This document shows, piece by piece, positions 26,274-35,903 of a DNA stretch of 64,000 nt. A model generated the notes under the pieces. It searched no databases, was not told where the DNA came from, and worked only from the letters and a program-made list of their open reading frames with translations. The first letter of the stretch is position 1. Every line of letters begins with the position of its first letter. The position numbers were made by a program, and so were the translations under genes. This DNA comes from a bacterium (lineage in GTDB: Bacteria > Cyanobacteriota > Vampirovibrionia > Obscuribacterales > Obscuribacteraceae), in the NCBI GenBank assembly GCA_016124935.1, contig WGMS01000014.1, positions 238,178 through 302,177 of the forward strand. The letters run 5' to 3'.

Positions 26274-26687
26274 ATGCAATTACCAAGAAACTATCCTCTC
26301 AAGATCACCCTGGCTCTTCTATGCGCACTGGCACTGCCGCTTGCCGGCCAGGCTGGTGGCTCCAGCGCGCCGAACCGGGCGGAGAAAGTGGTGATGCAGC
26401 TCAAGATGGGCTCGGGATCAGCCGGCTATCACATGCTCGAATCCCAGCGTTACGCCAGGGAGATGCAGAAGGGTTTGAGAAAGGCACTATATAAGGTGCG
26501 AGAAGCGGATAAAGTCTACGCAAAATCAATAAACAGACCCGACAGCCGTTATTTCGAATCGGTCACGGTGAAACTCGCCACTCTCAAAGAAAAGTCGGAA
26601 GCAATTGAGAAGGAGATAGACGAAGCCTTTCAAGACCTGAAAGAATCTATCAATCAAACCCTTGTGATCGGTTCTTTGAGCAAGTGA
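26274..26687 (+). CDS. Small exported helical protein
   Basis: 137 residues from ATG 26274; a GTG at 26250 would add eight. A signal peptide (KITLALLCALALPLAGQAG) is followed by a polar, mostly helical domain (YAREMQKGLRKALYKVREA, LKEKSEAIEKEIDEAFQDL) with a coiled-coil character. No cysteine pairs or known motif. It is divergent from the exported TPR gene, with 155 bases between the starts, and convergent with the membrane protein gene ending at 26725. Its last codons run into an 8-bp tandem repeat. Confidence 0.6.
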   Translation: MQLPRNYPLKITLALLCALALPLAGQAGGSSAPNRAEKVVMQLKMGSGSAGYHMLESQRYAREMQKGLRKALYKVREADKVYAKSINRPDSRYFESVTVKLATLKEKSEAIEKEIDEAFQDLKESINQTLVIGSLSK

Positions 26688-26712
26688 GCAAGTTGGCAAG
26701 TTGGCAAGTAGG
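26681..26712. repeat. 8-bp tandem repeat, four units
   Basis: Units CAAGTGAG, CAAGTTGG, CAAGTTGG and CAAGTAGG follow directly. The first unit contains the stop codon of the small exported protein; the array fills most of the gap between two converging genes. Confidence 0.8.
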
Positions 26713-26724
26713 TATCCCTCAGCC

Positions 26725-27876
26725 CTATCTGGCGATTGAATCGTTCTCAAAAGCCCGTAAAAGCTCTATTTGTCTCTGGCCGACCAGTACCCGGCAATCA
26801 ATCACCAGGTCTTGTAAAGACAGGGGGTAAAGAAAGGCACCTTGTGGAGCGCTCTTGCACTTCATGTTCTCGAGTTTCAAGTTTCTGTGGTAGGCTTCCC
26901 AGTTGGCTCCGGGGAACAGTTTTTGCAATTCGCTTTTAGAGCGATTCTTGCTTAGTTCTCTAAACTCTTTGAGAGGAAGTAGTTTGATGTGATAGTCATT
27001 CACTGGACAATTCAGGACGTCGGTCAAGTCGGCTGCTAGATGGAAGGTAGATAAAGGCAAGATGTTCGCGCCGCCGTCTAAAACCGAATCGCCTTTGAGG
27101 CGTTCTTTTAGCACTTCGCCGCCACTCAAAAATATTTCTATCTCTCCTGCGTTGGAGAGTTTCAGCAGGCGACGCAGACGGTTCATGCAAACATAGAATT
27201 GAGGAGGTGTGACCTCTTTGCACTCTTCGCAAGTGCCGTATTTCTTACTGTGTATACAGCGGTTATAGGGTCTTTCAACCTTCTCATAGTACTTATCCGC
27301 GTCCTGATAACGCCCCAGCTTGTCATAGAGCCCGCCTATGGCGGCATCCACGGTAAGCGACGGGGGTCTGTAGGTGGCGTAACGATATTCGTTCAAGAAT
27401 TTTAGCGAGTCTATGGCCGCTTCAGTCTGGCCGGCCTTTTCTTTGTTGATGGCGTCTTTGAACAAATTGGTCGAGAACTGATTACTCAGCCTGGAGAAGG
27501 CCTCGAATCCGAAGAGCCTCAGCTCCAGTCTCGAAAACTCTTTGGCCATCAGATTGCTGAGGGGGCTCGGTTGAAACGCCGTGGTCATGCCGAAGAAAGC
27601 CAGCAGATAGAGTAGAAATAGCGACGGGATCATCATCGCAGCTGATCTTATAAGTTTGCCCACCGTCGGATGCATGCGCACTCCCTCGGTGTTATAGCCA
27701 TATTCTCTTCCTTCTTTGTCGAAGCGGAGGCTCTCGTAGCTCAAATAGAAGAAGAAGCCTGCTAGAAGAACGAATGACACGGTCTGAATCATGGTCAGGG
27801 GGTGCAGGGTGGCGATTAGAACGACAACGATGCCCGCCAGCAAAAACCAGAAGAAATTGACTCTGTCCTTTTTCAA
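26725..27876 (-). CDS. Membrane protein with soluble Cys-rich C-terminal domain
   Basis: 383 residues. Two hydrophobic hairpins at the N-terminus (about 8-50 and 80-105) anchor a soluble domain of about 280 residues. A TPR-like helical part (about 130-200) carries IGGLYDKLGRYQDADKYYEK, followed by a cysteine cluster YGTCEECKEVTPPQFYVC that could bind zinc. The remainder has no recognised fold. TTG start with AGAGGG about ten bases upstream. No other gene is close on this strand, so it is probably monocistronic. Function unknown; an envelope-tethered scaffold is a guess. Confidence 0.65.
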   Translation of the reverse strand: MKKDRVNFFWFLLAGIVVVLIATLHPLTMIQTVSFVLLAGFFFYLSYESLRFDKEGREYGYNTEGVRMHPTVGKLIRSAAMMIPSLFLLYLLAFFGMTTAFQPSPLSNLMAKEFSRLELRLFGFEAFSRLSNQFSTNLFKDAINKEKAGQTEAAIDSLKFLNEYRYATYRPPSLTVDAAIGGLYDKLGRYQDADKYYEKVERPYNRCIHSKKYGTCEECKEVTPPQFYVCMNRLRRLLKLSNAGEIEIFLSGGEVLKERLKGDSVLDGGANILPLSTFHLAADLTDVLNCPVNDYHIKLLPLKEFRELSKNRSKSELQKLFPGANWEAYHRNLKLENMKCKSAPQGAFLYPLSLQDLVIDCRVLVGQRQIELLRAFENDSIAR

Positions 27877-28030
27877 ACCAGGACCCTCTCTATTTACAAA
27901 AAATTACTAACTATATAGATAGAATGGCATAGATCCGGAGACCATGTAAAGAGGGAAAAACCCTGGGCAATTCTTAATTGCTCTGTATGTGGAACAGAGC
28001 GGGTTAACTCATTTAGTAATTGAAAAGACT

Positions 28031-28101
28031 GGCTCCGATAGGATTCGAACCTATAGCCTGGCGATTATGAGTCGCTTGCTCCACCATTGAGCTACGGAGC
28101 C
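28031..28101 (-). tRNA. tRNA-Met (CAT anticodon)
   Basis: Read on the minus strand the 71 bases fold into a full cloverleaf: acceptor GGCTCCG/CGGAGCC, D arm GCTC/GAGC, anticodon arm with loop CTCATAA, variable loop AGGCT and T arm ATAGG/CCTAT with loop TTCGAAT. The anticodon CAT means elongator or initiator Met, or a lysidine-modified Ile tRNA. The paired G-C first acceptor position and A-rich anticodon stem do not fit an initiator. No CCA is encoded. It lies 42 bases after accC. Confidence 0.93.
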
Positions 28102-28143
28102 TCAAGTTCAATATTTATAGCAATTCTCTCTTTAATGATCCAG

Positions 28144-29496
28144 TTATTTGACTTTGTTTGGAGTCATGTATTTTTCGATGAAGTCGGTGGTGACATCACC
28201 TGCCTGGAATACGCTATGGGCTAGAACGGTCTGATGGAAGGGAATTGTCGTTTTAATTCCGGTGATCGCGTATTCATCCAAGGCTCTTTGCATTCTCTGA
28301 ATCGCCTCTTCACGATTGTTACCCCAGACCACAAGCTTGCTCACCAGGGAATCATAAAAAGGCGGAATCTTGTAGCCCGGATAGCAGTGACTGTCAACCC
28401 TCACTCCCGGTCCACCCGGGGTAATATAGGCTTCTATGGTTCCGGGACTGGGCAGAAAGTTCTTGTCGGGGTCTTCGGCGTTGATTCGGCATTCGATGGC
28501 ATGACCGCGGAACTGCAGGTCTTCTTGCTTGAAAGATAGCTTCTCCCCCTGGGCTACTCGAATCTGCTCTTTAATCAGATCCACTCCGGTGATCATTTCT
28601 GTAACCGGATGCTCTACCTGGATACGGGTGTTCATTTCCATGAAATAGAAGCTGTCGCCGGTGAAAATGAACTCGACCGTTCCGGCTCCTTCATAGTTGA
28701 TTTCGCGGGCGGCAAGAACGGCGGCATGCCCCATTCTCTGGCGCATCTCTTCGGTGAGTGCCGGAGATGGCGATTCTTCTATCAGTTTCTGGTGGCGTCT
28801 TTGTACCGAGCAATCCCGCTCACCCAGGTGGATGCAGTTGCCGTGACTGTCCGCCAATACTTGGATCTCGACATGACGAATCGGCTTCAGATATTTTTCG
28901 ATGTAGACTCCGCCGTCGCCAAAAGAGGCAGCTGCTTCACTGCGGGCAGAATTAAGAGCCTGACCTAATTCGCCATGGTCACGGGCGATACGCATGCCGC
29001 GTCCGCCACCGCCGGCAGTGGCTTTGATGATGATCGGATAGCCAATCTCTTCTGCCAGGCTGAAAGCTTCTGCATCAGATTTAATCAGACCATTGGAGCC
29101 GGGCACCACCGGAACGCCGGCTTTGCGCATGGTCTCACGGGCGGAGGATTTGTCGCCCATATTGGTTATTGCCGACTGACTCGGTCCGATGAACTTGATT
29201 CGGTGCTCTTCGCAGATTCCGGCGAAATTGGCATTTTCAGAAAGAAAACCGTAGCCAGGATGAATGGCATTGGCTCCGGTGACAACGGCGGTCGAAATCA
29301 GGGCAGGAATATGAAGATAGCTTCTCTGGGAGGAAGGTGGTCCTATGCAATAGCTCTCGTCTGCCAATTTCACATGCAGTGAATCGGCATCGGCCTGGGA
29401 GTAGACTGCCACAGTGGGAATGTCGAGTTCCTGGCAGGCTCTTATTACTCGGAGAGCGATCTCTCCTCTGTTTGCGATTAAGACCTTTTCAAACAT
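28144..29496 (-). CDS. accC: Acetyl-CoA carboxylase, biotin carboxylase subunit
   Basis: 450 residues from the ATG at 29496, the normal AccC length and start ([20 protein letters not shown]); upstream in-frame codons lack protein-like character. It carboxylates the biotin on AccB using ATP and bicarbonate, first step of fatty-acid synthesis. ATP-grasp landmarks: [14 protein letters not shown] glycine loop, [33 protein letters not shown] and the C-terminal ECRINAEDP. Order efp-accB-accC on the minus strand, 29 bases after accB. The biotin carboxylase motifs look intact. Confidence 0.97.
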   Translation of the reverse strand: MFEKVLIANRGEIALRVIRACQELDIPTVAVYSQADADSLHVKLADESYCIGPPSSQRSYLHIPALISTAVVTGANAIHPGYGFLSENANFAGICEEHRIKFIGPSQSAITNMGDKSSARETMRKAGVPVVPGSNGLIKSDAEAFSLAEEIGYPIIIKATAGGGGRGMRIARDHGELGQALNSARSEAAASFGDGGVYIEKYLKPIRHVEIQVLADSHGNCIHLGERDCSVQRRHQKLIEESPSPALTEEMRQRMGHAAVLAAREINYEGAGTVEFIFTGDSFYFMEMNTRIQVEHPVTEMITGVDLIKEQIRVAQGEKLSFKQEDLQFRGHAIECRINAEDPDKNFLPSPGTIEAYITPGGPGVRVDSHCYPGYKIPPFYDSLVSKLVVWGNNREEAIQRMQRALDEYAITGIKTTIPFHQTVLAHSVFQAGDVTTDFIEKYMTPNKVK

Positions 29497-29525
29497 GACT
29501 CTCGATTCTCTGCCTGGAATTCCGT

Positions 29526-30062
29526 CTAGCCCCGGGGGTCTACAAGGAAGAGGGTCTGACCGTACTCCACGGTGCTGCCGTTCTCCGCAATCACTTTGAC
29601 TATTTTGCCGCTTACTTCCGAAGGCATGTCGTTCATCAGCTTCATCGCTTCGATGATACAAACGGTCTGACCTTCGTTGACATGGTCGCCAACGTCTACA
29701 AAGGGCGGCGACTCGGGCGAAGAGGCTCTATAGAAGGTACCGACCATGGGAGAGGTGATCTCGACTAAACCGTTGGTCTTCTCCACCGGCGCTTCGCCGA
29801 CAGCCTTGCTCAGATCCATTGCTTGAGCCGGAGCTGCTGCAGGCGCACTGGCAGGGCTTGCCACTTCTCTAGTCTGGACCACCGGAAGCTCTTCGGTTTT
29901 GATCACTATCGGTTTGGGACTCAACTGGGTTTCCGTCAGAGGAATGGAAGAAGATTTCTTGACGGTTATTCTCTGGTCGCCGAACTCGATGGTAAGTTCG
30001 GTGACGTCCGTGGAGCTGACCACGGAAAGAAGCTCGCGAATCTGATCCAGGTCTATTTTCAC
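29526..30062 (-). CDS. accB: Biotin carboxyl carrier protein of acetyl-CoA carboxylase
   Basis: 178 residues. N-terminal helical region ([21 protein letters not shown]), a Pro/Ala/Glu linker (about 50-100), then the biotinyl domain with EAMKLMND, where the Lys (about 143) is the biotinylation site, and the thumb-like [17 protein letters not shown]. It carries carboxybiotin between AccC and the transferase. The GTG start is eight bases after efp, so the two are translated from one message. Full length. Confidence 0.96.
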   Translation of the reverse strand: MKIDLDQIRELLSVVSSTDVTELTIEFGDQRITVKKSSSIPLTETQLSPKPIVIKTEELPVVQTREVASPASAPAAAPAQAMDLSKAVGEAPVEKTNGLVEITSPMVGTFYRASSPESPPFVDVGDHVNEGQTVCIIEAMKLMNDMPSEVSGKIVKVIAENGSTVEYGQTLFLVDPRG

Positions 30063-30070
30063 AGCCGTTC

Positions 30071-30631
30071 TTACACCCTCGTTACGTACTTTCTTGTTCT
30101 TGTGTCTACCTTGACGGTATCACCAATCTTGATGTGGAAAGGAACCGTTATCACCGCACCGGTTTCGAGAGTGGCCGGTTTGCCGCCACCGGAGCTGGTG
30201 TCACCCCGCTCATCGGGAACCGTGTCGGTGATCTCGAGCTCTACTGAAGTCGGCAATTCGACGCCGATTACTTTGCCGTCATAGCGCAGCACTGTGATGC
30301 CTTCAAGACCGTCTTTGAGAAATTCGACGGTATCACCGATTTGTCCGGCTTCCATCTCTAACTGCTCGAAACTGGTGGTGTCCATGAAAGTGTAGGCATC
30401 TCCAGCTTTGTATAGATACTGCATGTCAGCTTTCTCGATAACTGCCTGGGGCAATTTTTCGCCGGCACGGAAGGTTACTTCTAGAGAGTTGCCGGTCTCG
30501 ATGTTTTTCAGCTTCGTGCGCACGAATGCCGAGCCTTTGCCCGGTTTGACGTGCAGAAATTCAACCACCTGCCAGATGCCGTTGTTATAGAGAACTGTCA
30601 CACCGGTCTTAAAATCGTTTGTCGATATCAT
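30071..30631 (-). CDS. efp: Elongation factor P
   Basis: 186 residues from the ATG at 30631 ([18 protein letters not shown]). EF-P relieves ribosome stalling at polyproline. The modification-loop region reads [17 protein letters not shown] with a Lys at the position modified in E. coli, and the C-terminal [14 protein letters not shown] domain is standard. The coding frame continues upstream to 30793 but without EF-P sequence. efp heads the efp-accB-accC group, an order also common in cyanobacteria and Gram-positives. No genes for the modification enzymes are in view. Confidence 0.97.
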   Translation of the reverse strand: MISTNDFKTGVTVLYNNGIWQVVEFLHVKPGKGSAFVRTKLKNIETGNSLEVTFRAGEKLPQAVIEKADMQYLYKAGDAYTFMDTTSFEQLEMEAGQIGDTVEFLKDGLEGITVLRYDGKVIGVELPTSVELEITDTVPDERGDTSSGGGKPATLETGAVITVPFHIKIGDTVKVDTRTRKYVTRV

Positions 30632-30797
30632 GGAATTCTGGGTCCTAAAGGTCTTTTCACAAAAAGCAGATAGCTCTGTAGTCAAGATAGGGCTGTCTGC
30701 TTCAAACTGTCGAGATTCTATCACTTGTATTAAGGTGTGAATTGAATGATTACAGGAATTGGAACTTGATATTTCGCTATACTCTGAAGACACTCAG

Positions 30798-30827
30798 TTG
30801 CCGGGTGGGGCCAAAGCCCGGTATAAT
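30798..30827 (+). promoter_or_regulatory. Promoter candidate for valS
   Basis: TTGCCG (30798-30803), an 18-base spacer and a perfect TATAAT (30822-30827), about 68 bases before the valS ATG. The spacer is bounded by a CCGGG...CCCGG inverted repeat (30801-30821). No T-box features are visible in the short leader. Confidence 0.55.
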
Positions 30828-30894
30828 CACCGTTTTCTAAAAGAACCTGTTAGAAATCCATAAGTAAACCTTCATTCAAACATTCGAAAAGAAC

Positions 30895-33642
30895 ATGCAA
30901 AAGACAACTTCCGCTTCCCAGAATGAGCCTTCAATAAATATGATTAAGGACGGACCCTACGACCCTTCGGAAGTTGAGGCCCGCTGGACGGATTACTGGT
31001 TCGAGAAGGGACTTTTCGATACCCAGATAAGCCCCGACAGACCGAAATATTCCATCGCGTTGCCGCCACCGAATATTACTGGCAACCTTCATATGGGCCA
31101 TGCTCTGAATGGGACCTTGCAGGATATATTGATCCGGCTCAAGCGGATGCAGGGTTATGATGTGCTCTGGCAGCCGGGAACTGATCATGCCGGGATCTCT
31201 ACCCAGATGGTGGTGGAGCGTCAGCTTAGAGCTTTGCATGATGAAGAGAACAAGAAGAAGCCGCCTGAAGAGCGCAAACCTTTCAACCGTCATGAAATCG
31301 GGCGCGATAAGTTCATAGAGCAGGTCTGGAAATGGCGTAATCAGTATGGCAACCAGATAATGGCGCAGTACAAGCGTCTTGGTGTCAGCTTCGCCTGGGA
31401 CCGGGTCGCTTTTACAATGGACGAGTCCTATGTAAAAGCGATTTACAAAGCCTTTGTTACCTATTATAAAGATGGGCTTATTTACCGCGGTCACAGGGTG
31501 ACGAACTGGTGTCCGCGCTGTCTTACCAGCCTTTCGGACCTTGAAGTAGAGCACAAAGAGATCAAAGGGCATCTCTATCATATTCGTTATCCCCTGGAGG
31601 ATGGTCAAGCTGCACTGGTGGTTGCCACCACCAGACCGGAGTCGATGTTCGGCGATGTGGCTGTGGCGGTGAATCCGAAAGATGACCGTTATGCCGCTTT
31701 CAAAGGCAAATCGGTGAAATTGCCTCTGACGAGTCGTCTAATCCCTGTTATTGAAGACGACTATGTAGACAGGGAGTTCGGAACCGGGGCTCTAAAAATC
31801 ACGCCTGCCCATGATCCTAACGACTGGGAAGTAGGTCAGCGTCACAAGCTGGAAACACCGGTGGTTATCGATGACCGGGGCAAGCTTCTGGATAATGACC
31901 TGGTACCCGAAGAGTTTCGCGGCGAAGATCGATTCAAGGCGAGAAAAGCTGTGGTAGCCAGGCTGGAAGAAGAAGGCTTTATAGAACAGATCGCCGATTA
32001 TACCCATGGCGTGGGGCACTGCGAGAGGTGCCAGACTGTAATCGAGCCCTATCTTTCCGAGCAGTGGTATCTTTCTATGAAAGAGCTGGCCGAGCCTGCT
32101 ATCGCCGCCGTGGAAGAGGAGCGGATCAAGTTCGTTCCAGATAGATATGCCGCCACTTATTTAGATTGGATGAGAAATATCAGAGACTGGAACATTAGCC
32201 GTCAGCTCTGGTGGGGTCATAGAATTCCTGTCTGGACCTGTTCTGATTGCCAGTTCGAGAACGCATACGAAGAGGCGCCCTCGACCTGCGAGAAGTGTGA
32301 AAGCAAGAATCTTGTCCAGGATGAGGATGTGCTCGATACCTGGTTCTCGTCGGCGCTCTGGCCTTTCGCCACCCTTGGCTGGCCCGAAGAGACCATGGAG
32401 ATGAAACATTTTTATCCGACCACGGTGCTTTCTACCGCCAGAGAGATTATCAATCTCTGGGTGGCGCGGATGATTTTCTCTTCGATGAAATTTCTCAAGA
32501 CCATTCCTTTTAAGCATGTCTTGATCCATCCGGTGATTCAGACCAAAGATGGAAAGCGAATGTCGAAGTCTAAAGGCAATGCTGTCGATCCCCTGGATAT
32601 GATCGATAAATATGGCGCCGACGCCAATCGCTTCTGGTTCGCTTCCATGGGTGTGAAAGGCGATCAGGATGTGCGCTTCAGAGACGAAAAGCTTGATGAA
32701 TACAAGAAATTCGCCAACAAGCTCTGGAATGTTGGCCGATTTGTTATAGGTCAATTAGATGGCTACAAACCCCAGGCTATAGACCGGGAGAAGTTGACGG
32801 TCTCCGATAGGTGGATACTCTCCTCTTATAATCAGATGTTGCAACGTCTCGAGCGCGGCTTCAACGAGTACGATTTCGATTATGTTGCAAGAGACTTGCA
32901 TGAATTCATCTGGGACCATTTTTGCGACTGGTACATCGAGACTGCCAAAATTCAGCTCGATGAAGGCAGAGAAGGAGACCAGACCCAGAATGTTCTCTAT
33001 GTGGTTTTTGAAGGCTTGATCCGGGCGCTTCATCCGATTATGCCTTTTATCACCGATGAACTATGGTCTTATCTGCCCAAATCAGACTTCATGGCTCCTG
33101 TTCCCTCGGCTATGTACGCACCGTATCCGAGGGCGGATTTGAGCACCGTTGATGATGTCGCCCATGATCAGATGAACCATCTCATGCGGGTGATTCGCTC
33201 AATCAGAAACATCAAACAGACCTTCGATGTTCCCTGGAAGACAGAGGCCGAAGTGGTTATTTCTGTCGGTGATGGCGAGGAGCGCAGAATTCTGGAAGAA
33301 GCAAAGGAATATCTGATTAGGCTGGCTAAAGCTTCATCGATAACTTTCGCCGCCAGTGGCGAGAAGCCGGAAGGCAGAGCCGCTTTCGAGATTGTCTCCG
33401 AGACCACGGTCTATGTGCCTCTGGAGAAGCTGATTGATGTAAGCAAGACTGAAGAGAAGCTGATGATGAGGCTTGGCTCTAAAGAAAAAGAGTACGAGAA
33501 GGTCAATGCCATGCTGAGCAATCCCGACTTCAAGAACAAGGCGCCCAAAGACAAGGTGGAGAAACAGGAAGCGGTGCTGGAAGATCTGGATAGAGCCATA
33601 TCCAGTATCAAGGCACAGCTCCAGATTCTTCAAGCCAAATAA
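30895..33642 (+). CDS. valS: Valyl-tRNA synthetase
   Basis: 915 residues, full length. It charges tRNA-Val with valine and edits misactivated threonine. Class I signatures: PPPNITGNLHMGHALNG (HIGH motif as HMGH, about residue 66) and KRMSKSKGN (KMSKS, about 557). The CP1 editing domain (VVATTRPESMFGDVAVAVN, about 245) is complete, a zinc-knuckle-like C..C pair set is present at VWTCSDCQFENAYEEA/CEKCESKN, and the C-terminal coiled coil (about 850-915) that grips the tRNA is present. ATG start; the region upstream contains its promoter. It converges on the HMCES-type gene with 38 bases between stops. Confidence 0.97.
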   Translation: MQKTTSASQNEPSINMIKDGPYDPSEVEARWTDYWFEKGLFDTQISPDRPKYSIALPPPNITGNLHMGHALNGTLQDILIRLKRMQGYDVLWQPGTDHAGISTQMVVERQLRALHDEENKKKPPEERKPFNRHEIGRDKFIEQVWKWRNQYGNQIMAQYKRLGVSFAWDRVAFTMDESYVKAIYKAFVTYYKDGLIYRGHRVTNWCPRCLTSLSDLEVEHKEIKGHLYHIRYPLEDGQAALVVATTRPESMFGDVAVAVNPKDDRYAAFKGKSVKLPLTSRLIPVIEDDYVDREFGTGALKITPAHDPNDWEVGQRHKLETPVVIDDRGKLLDNDLVPEEFRGEDRFKARKAVVARLEEEGFIEQIADYTHGVGHCERCQTVIEPYLSEQWYLSMKELAEPAIAAVEEERIKFVPDRYAATYLDWMRNIRDWNISRQLWWGHRIPVWTCSDCQFENAYEEAPSTCEKCESKNLVQDEDVLDTWFSSALWPFATLGWPEETMEMKHFYPTTVLSTAREIINLWVARMIFSSMKFLKTIPFKHVLIHPVIQTKDGKRMSKSKGNAVDPLDMIDKYGADANRFWFASMGVKGDQDVRFRDEKLDEYKKFANKLWNVGRFVIGQLDGYKPQAIDREKLTVSDRWILSSYNQMLQRLERGFNEYDFDYVARDLHEFIWDHFCDWYIETAKIQLDEGREGDQTQNVLYVVFEGLIRALHPIMPFITDELWSYLPKSDFMAPVPSAMYAPYPRADLSTVDDVAHDQMNHLMRVIRSIRNIKQTFDVPWKTEAEVVISVGDGEERRILEEAKEYLIRLAKASSITFAASGEKPEGRAAFEIVSETTVYVPLEKLIDVSKTEEKLMMRLGSKEKEYEKVNAMLSNPDFKNKAPKDKVEKQEAVLEDLDRAISSIKAQLQILQAK

Positions 33643-33680
33643 ACAGTCCTCGCCCGGCGAGGGGGAGCCTGGAGCTTAGC

Positions 33681-34370
33681 CTACTCTGGTAGCAGGCGCA
33701 GTTGTTTTGCGGCTGGCGCTATGCACTCTTCCGTATCCACCCGGGCGGAGTTGACCAGGCTTGAGACCTCGTAATATTCGATCTGGTCATCTGGATAAGA
33801 CTTCAGGCAACCGAAAGCTTTTTCAGTCTCTTCCGGTTTGGTCGCGAGCCAGATCTCTTCGTCTTCTGGTCTGAGAATGGCGGGCATCCGTTCGTGTATG
33901 GGGGCGATTTTTTCGTTAGCCGGAACAGTGATGATGGTGCAGGTTCTGAGGGTTTCGCCGGCAGGGTCTTTTCTGTCTTCATAGAGACCGGCGAAAGAGA
34001 AGAGTGTGCCTTCTTTGAGGGTAATGCGTACAGGGATCTTTTTTCCGGCTTTTGTCTGCCATTCGAAGAAGCCGTCAGCAGGTATCAGGCAACGTCGTTT
34101 TTTGAAGGCGGAGCGGAATGAAGGTTTCTCTGCCAGGGTCTCGGCGCGGGCATTAATTAGAGGCTTGAATTTGTCCGGCTCTTTTGACCAGGAGGGAATC
34201 AAGCCCCAGCTCACTTCCTCCAGCACGCGCTGACTTTCATAGATAACTACAGGCACCTTTTGAGTTGGTGCGATGTTGAATCGGGCTCTACTTTCAATGA
34301 GCGCTTTTGTCACCCGGAATCTGGCGATGAGTTCTTTGTGGGTGTGAACAATGGTGTATCGACCGCACAT
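33681..34370 (-). CDS. SOS-response-associated peptidase family / HMCES-type abasic-site protein
   Basis: 229 residues starting MCGRYT, where Cys2 becomes the N-terminus and forms a thiazolidine crosslink with abasic sites in single-stranded DNA. Other family residues are present: INARAETLAEKPSFRSAF, RRCLIPADGFFEW with the catalytic Glu region and PIHERMPAIL with the His. The E. coli homologue is YedK. It shields abasic sites at replication forks. ATG start with no strong ribosome binding site; a short tandem repeat lies upstream. Not linked to other repair genes in the window. Confidence 0.95.
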   Translation of the reverse strand: MCGRYTIVHTHKELIARFRVTKALIESRARFNIAPTQKVPVVIYESQRVLEEVSWGLIPSWSKEPDKFKPLINARAETLAEKPSFRSAFKKRRCLIPADGFFEWQTKAGKKIPVRITLKEGTLFSFAGLYEDRKDPAGETLRTCTIITVPANEKIAPIHERMPAILRPEDEEIWLATKPEETEKAFGCLKSYPDDQIEYYEVSSLVNSARVDTEECIAPAAKQLRLLPE

Positions 34371-34398
34371 CTAAATTGAAAGCGCTCCGAATTTCAAT

Positions 34399-34446
34399 GC
34401 CTGGAATTGGACACCTGGAATTGGTTGGACACCTGGAATTGGACAG
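34399..34446. repeat. Tandem repeat with 18-bp period upstream of the HMCES gene
   Basis: GGACACCTGGAATTGG at 34409-34424 recurs exactly at 34427-34442, and a partial unit CCTGGAATTGGAC precedes at 34400-34412. Spacing between the full copies is 18 bases. It lies in the divergent region between two genes. Confidence 0.75.
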
Positions 34447-34527
34447 TCTAGCAGTTTCTGGGCAAAATTGCTCCTTTGCAGTGTAAGCCAGTTAATGCGG
34501 TGAATCCTCATTCATGTGACAATCTCT

Positions 34528-35571
34528 ATGTTTACTACGGTTAAACAGGGTATCTTGAAAAGTTCGGTGCTTGCATCACTAATCGTCCTTTTGCTCTTTT
34601 TTCAAGGGGGTGGTGCTCTCTTTGCTTTAGAGCAAGGATCTGAGTCGGAGCATCATGAACCATCAGTGCTTCTTACTCTCAATCCCGCTGCTGCCAAAAA
34701 CGAGGAAAGTGAGGGCTCTTCTTCTTCTTCTTCTTCTTCTTCTTCTTCTTCCGGAGTGGAGCATCGATTCGGTCTTTCTGACGAGACTTTCGAATTAGCG
34801 CGTTCCTGGGGACTTTTGTCCTCACTTAAGGTGCTTGATGAAAATCCTGCCCATCTGTCGAGCAAACAGATGGATGTTTTGCTCAAGCGTCTTGTAGTTC
34901 GGCAGGAGGTCAATGAAGCGGTCATGTCGAAGATGTTCGATGTGCGAATCACGATTATTGCCATAGACAAACAGATTGCCAGAACTCAAGAGATACGAGC
35001 CATACTTGCCGAAAAGAGAGACAAAGCGATTCGTTTCAACACGTATGCTGACCTTGTAGCAGGTGGTATCACCGGTATTTTGTCCAGTGCTTTGCGGCTG
35101 GGGACGCTTGAGTTTATCACTCCGGATGTGGTGGATCTGTTTGAGGGGGTCGCTCAGACCGGGCTCGCCGGTTATGCGTTGAAAAATGAGAACGTGAAGC
35201 ACCATTTGGAGAAGGGAATTCCGAATCTGCTCGCCAAGATGTTCTACCCTGACAGCGAAGGTATAAAAGAATTCCCCGATAGCGTATGGCAATATCTAAA
35301 CGCGGTTCCTGTCAATTCCAGGACAAAGTTATCTCGCCGGGAGGAGTTGGTGAAGCATTGGACCGACTGCAAATTCTGTCTGCGTCATGATGGGCACAGA
35401 TTGCCGGAGCGAGAGCGGGTCAAGCACGCCACCGGGGTGCACAAGAGAAAGGTCGGGTTGACCATTGATCTGCTTGAGGATAGGGCGGCTATGCTCCAGG
35501 ATCTTCGTTCTGAAGTAACCAACATGGAAGAATATCTCGCTGAAATATTTCATCGTTCAAAGAAATACTAG
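34528..35571 (+). CDS. Exported protein with poly-Ser tract and C-terminal CxxC
   Basis: 347 residues from ATG 34528; a GTG at 34516 would add four. A hydrophobic signal (VLASLIVLLLFFQGGGALFAL) is followed by an acidic region and 12 consecutive Ser codons in a TCT repeat. The rest is mostly helical: residues about 115-150 (MSKMFDVRITIIAIDKQIAR) and a Gly/Ala-containing segment (about 170-200, ADLVAGGITGILSSALRLG) that may contact membrane. The C-terminal region has a DCKFCLRHDGHRLPE Cys/His cluster and a coiled coil (IDLLEDRAAMLQDLRSEV). No family recognised. Confidence 0.65.
   Translation: MFTTVKQGILKSSVLASLIVLLLFFQGGGALFALEQGSESEHHEPSVLLTLNPAAAKNEESEGSSSSSSSSSSSSGVEHRFGLSDETFELARSWGLLSSLKVLDENPAHLSSKQMDVLLKRLVVRQEVNEAVMSKMFDVRITIIAIDKQIARTQEIRAILAEKRDKAIRFNTYADLVAGGITGILSSALRLGTLEFITPDVVDLFEGVAQTGLAGYALKNENVKHHLEKGIPNLLAKMFYPDSEGIKEFPDSVWQYLNAVPVNSRTKLSRREELVKHWTDCKFCLRHDGHRLPERERVKHATGVHKRKVGLTIDLLEDRAAMLQDLRSEVTNMEEYLAEIFHRSKKY
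34717..34752 (+). repeat. In-frame TCT microsatellite encoding 12 serines
   Basis: Eleven TCT codons and one TCC follow each other inside the exported protein gene. The trinucleotide unit preserves frame on slippage. Confidence 0.9.
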
Positions 35572-35617
35572 TTTGACCGTTTATTGAATTTCCGGGTAAT
35601 ATTCATCGTAATCGTGT

Positions 35618-35690
35618 GCGCCCTTAGCTCAGCTGGATAGAGTGCTTGGCTTCGAACCAAGAGGTCGTAGGTTCGAGTCCTACAGGGCGC
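35618..35690 (+). tRNA. tRNA-Arg (TCG anticodon)
   Basis: A complete cloverleaf: acceptor GCGCCCT/AGGGCGC, D arm GCTC/GAGT, anticodon stem CTTGG/CCAAG with loop CTTCGAA (anticodon TCG, reads CGA/CGN), variable loop AGGTC and T arm GTAGG/CCTAC with TTCGAGT. An A follows at 35691; CCA is not encoded. It stands alone between an exported protein gene and an AbiEi-like gene. Confidence 0.95.
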
Positions 35691-35903
35691 AATTTTTTAG
35701 CCTTTCGTCAATGCTATTTCTGAAGACTTCGCGCCTTCTCTCTTTTGGGCATCTAAATTATTGGAAAGATAATCCGACGAAAATCTTTCTTGGTTGATTT
35801 TGTACAAATTGACACGGTTCACCGGAAGAAAAGAGCTGCCTCCATTGAACTTTTTTCCAATTTTTTCGTTTAAAAAATAGAGTTTCTATGCGGAGACAGG
35901 ATC

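Noticed and set aside
30828..30894. T-box riboswitch before valS
   Set aside because: The leader after the -10 box is too short and lacks a T-box sequence or terminator.
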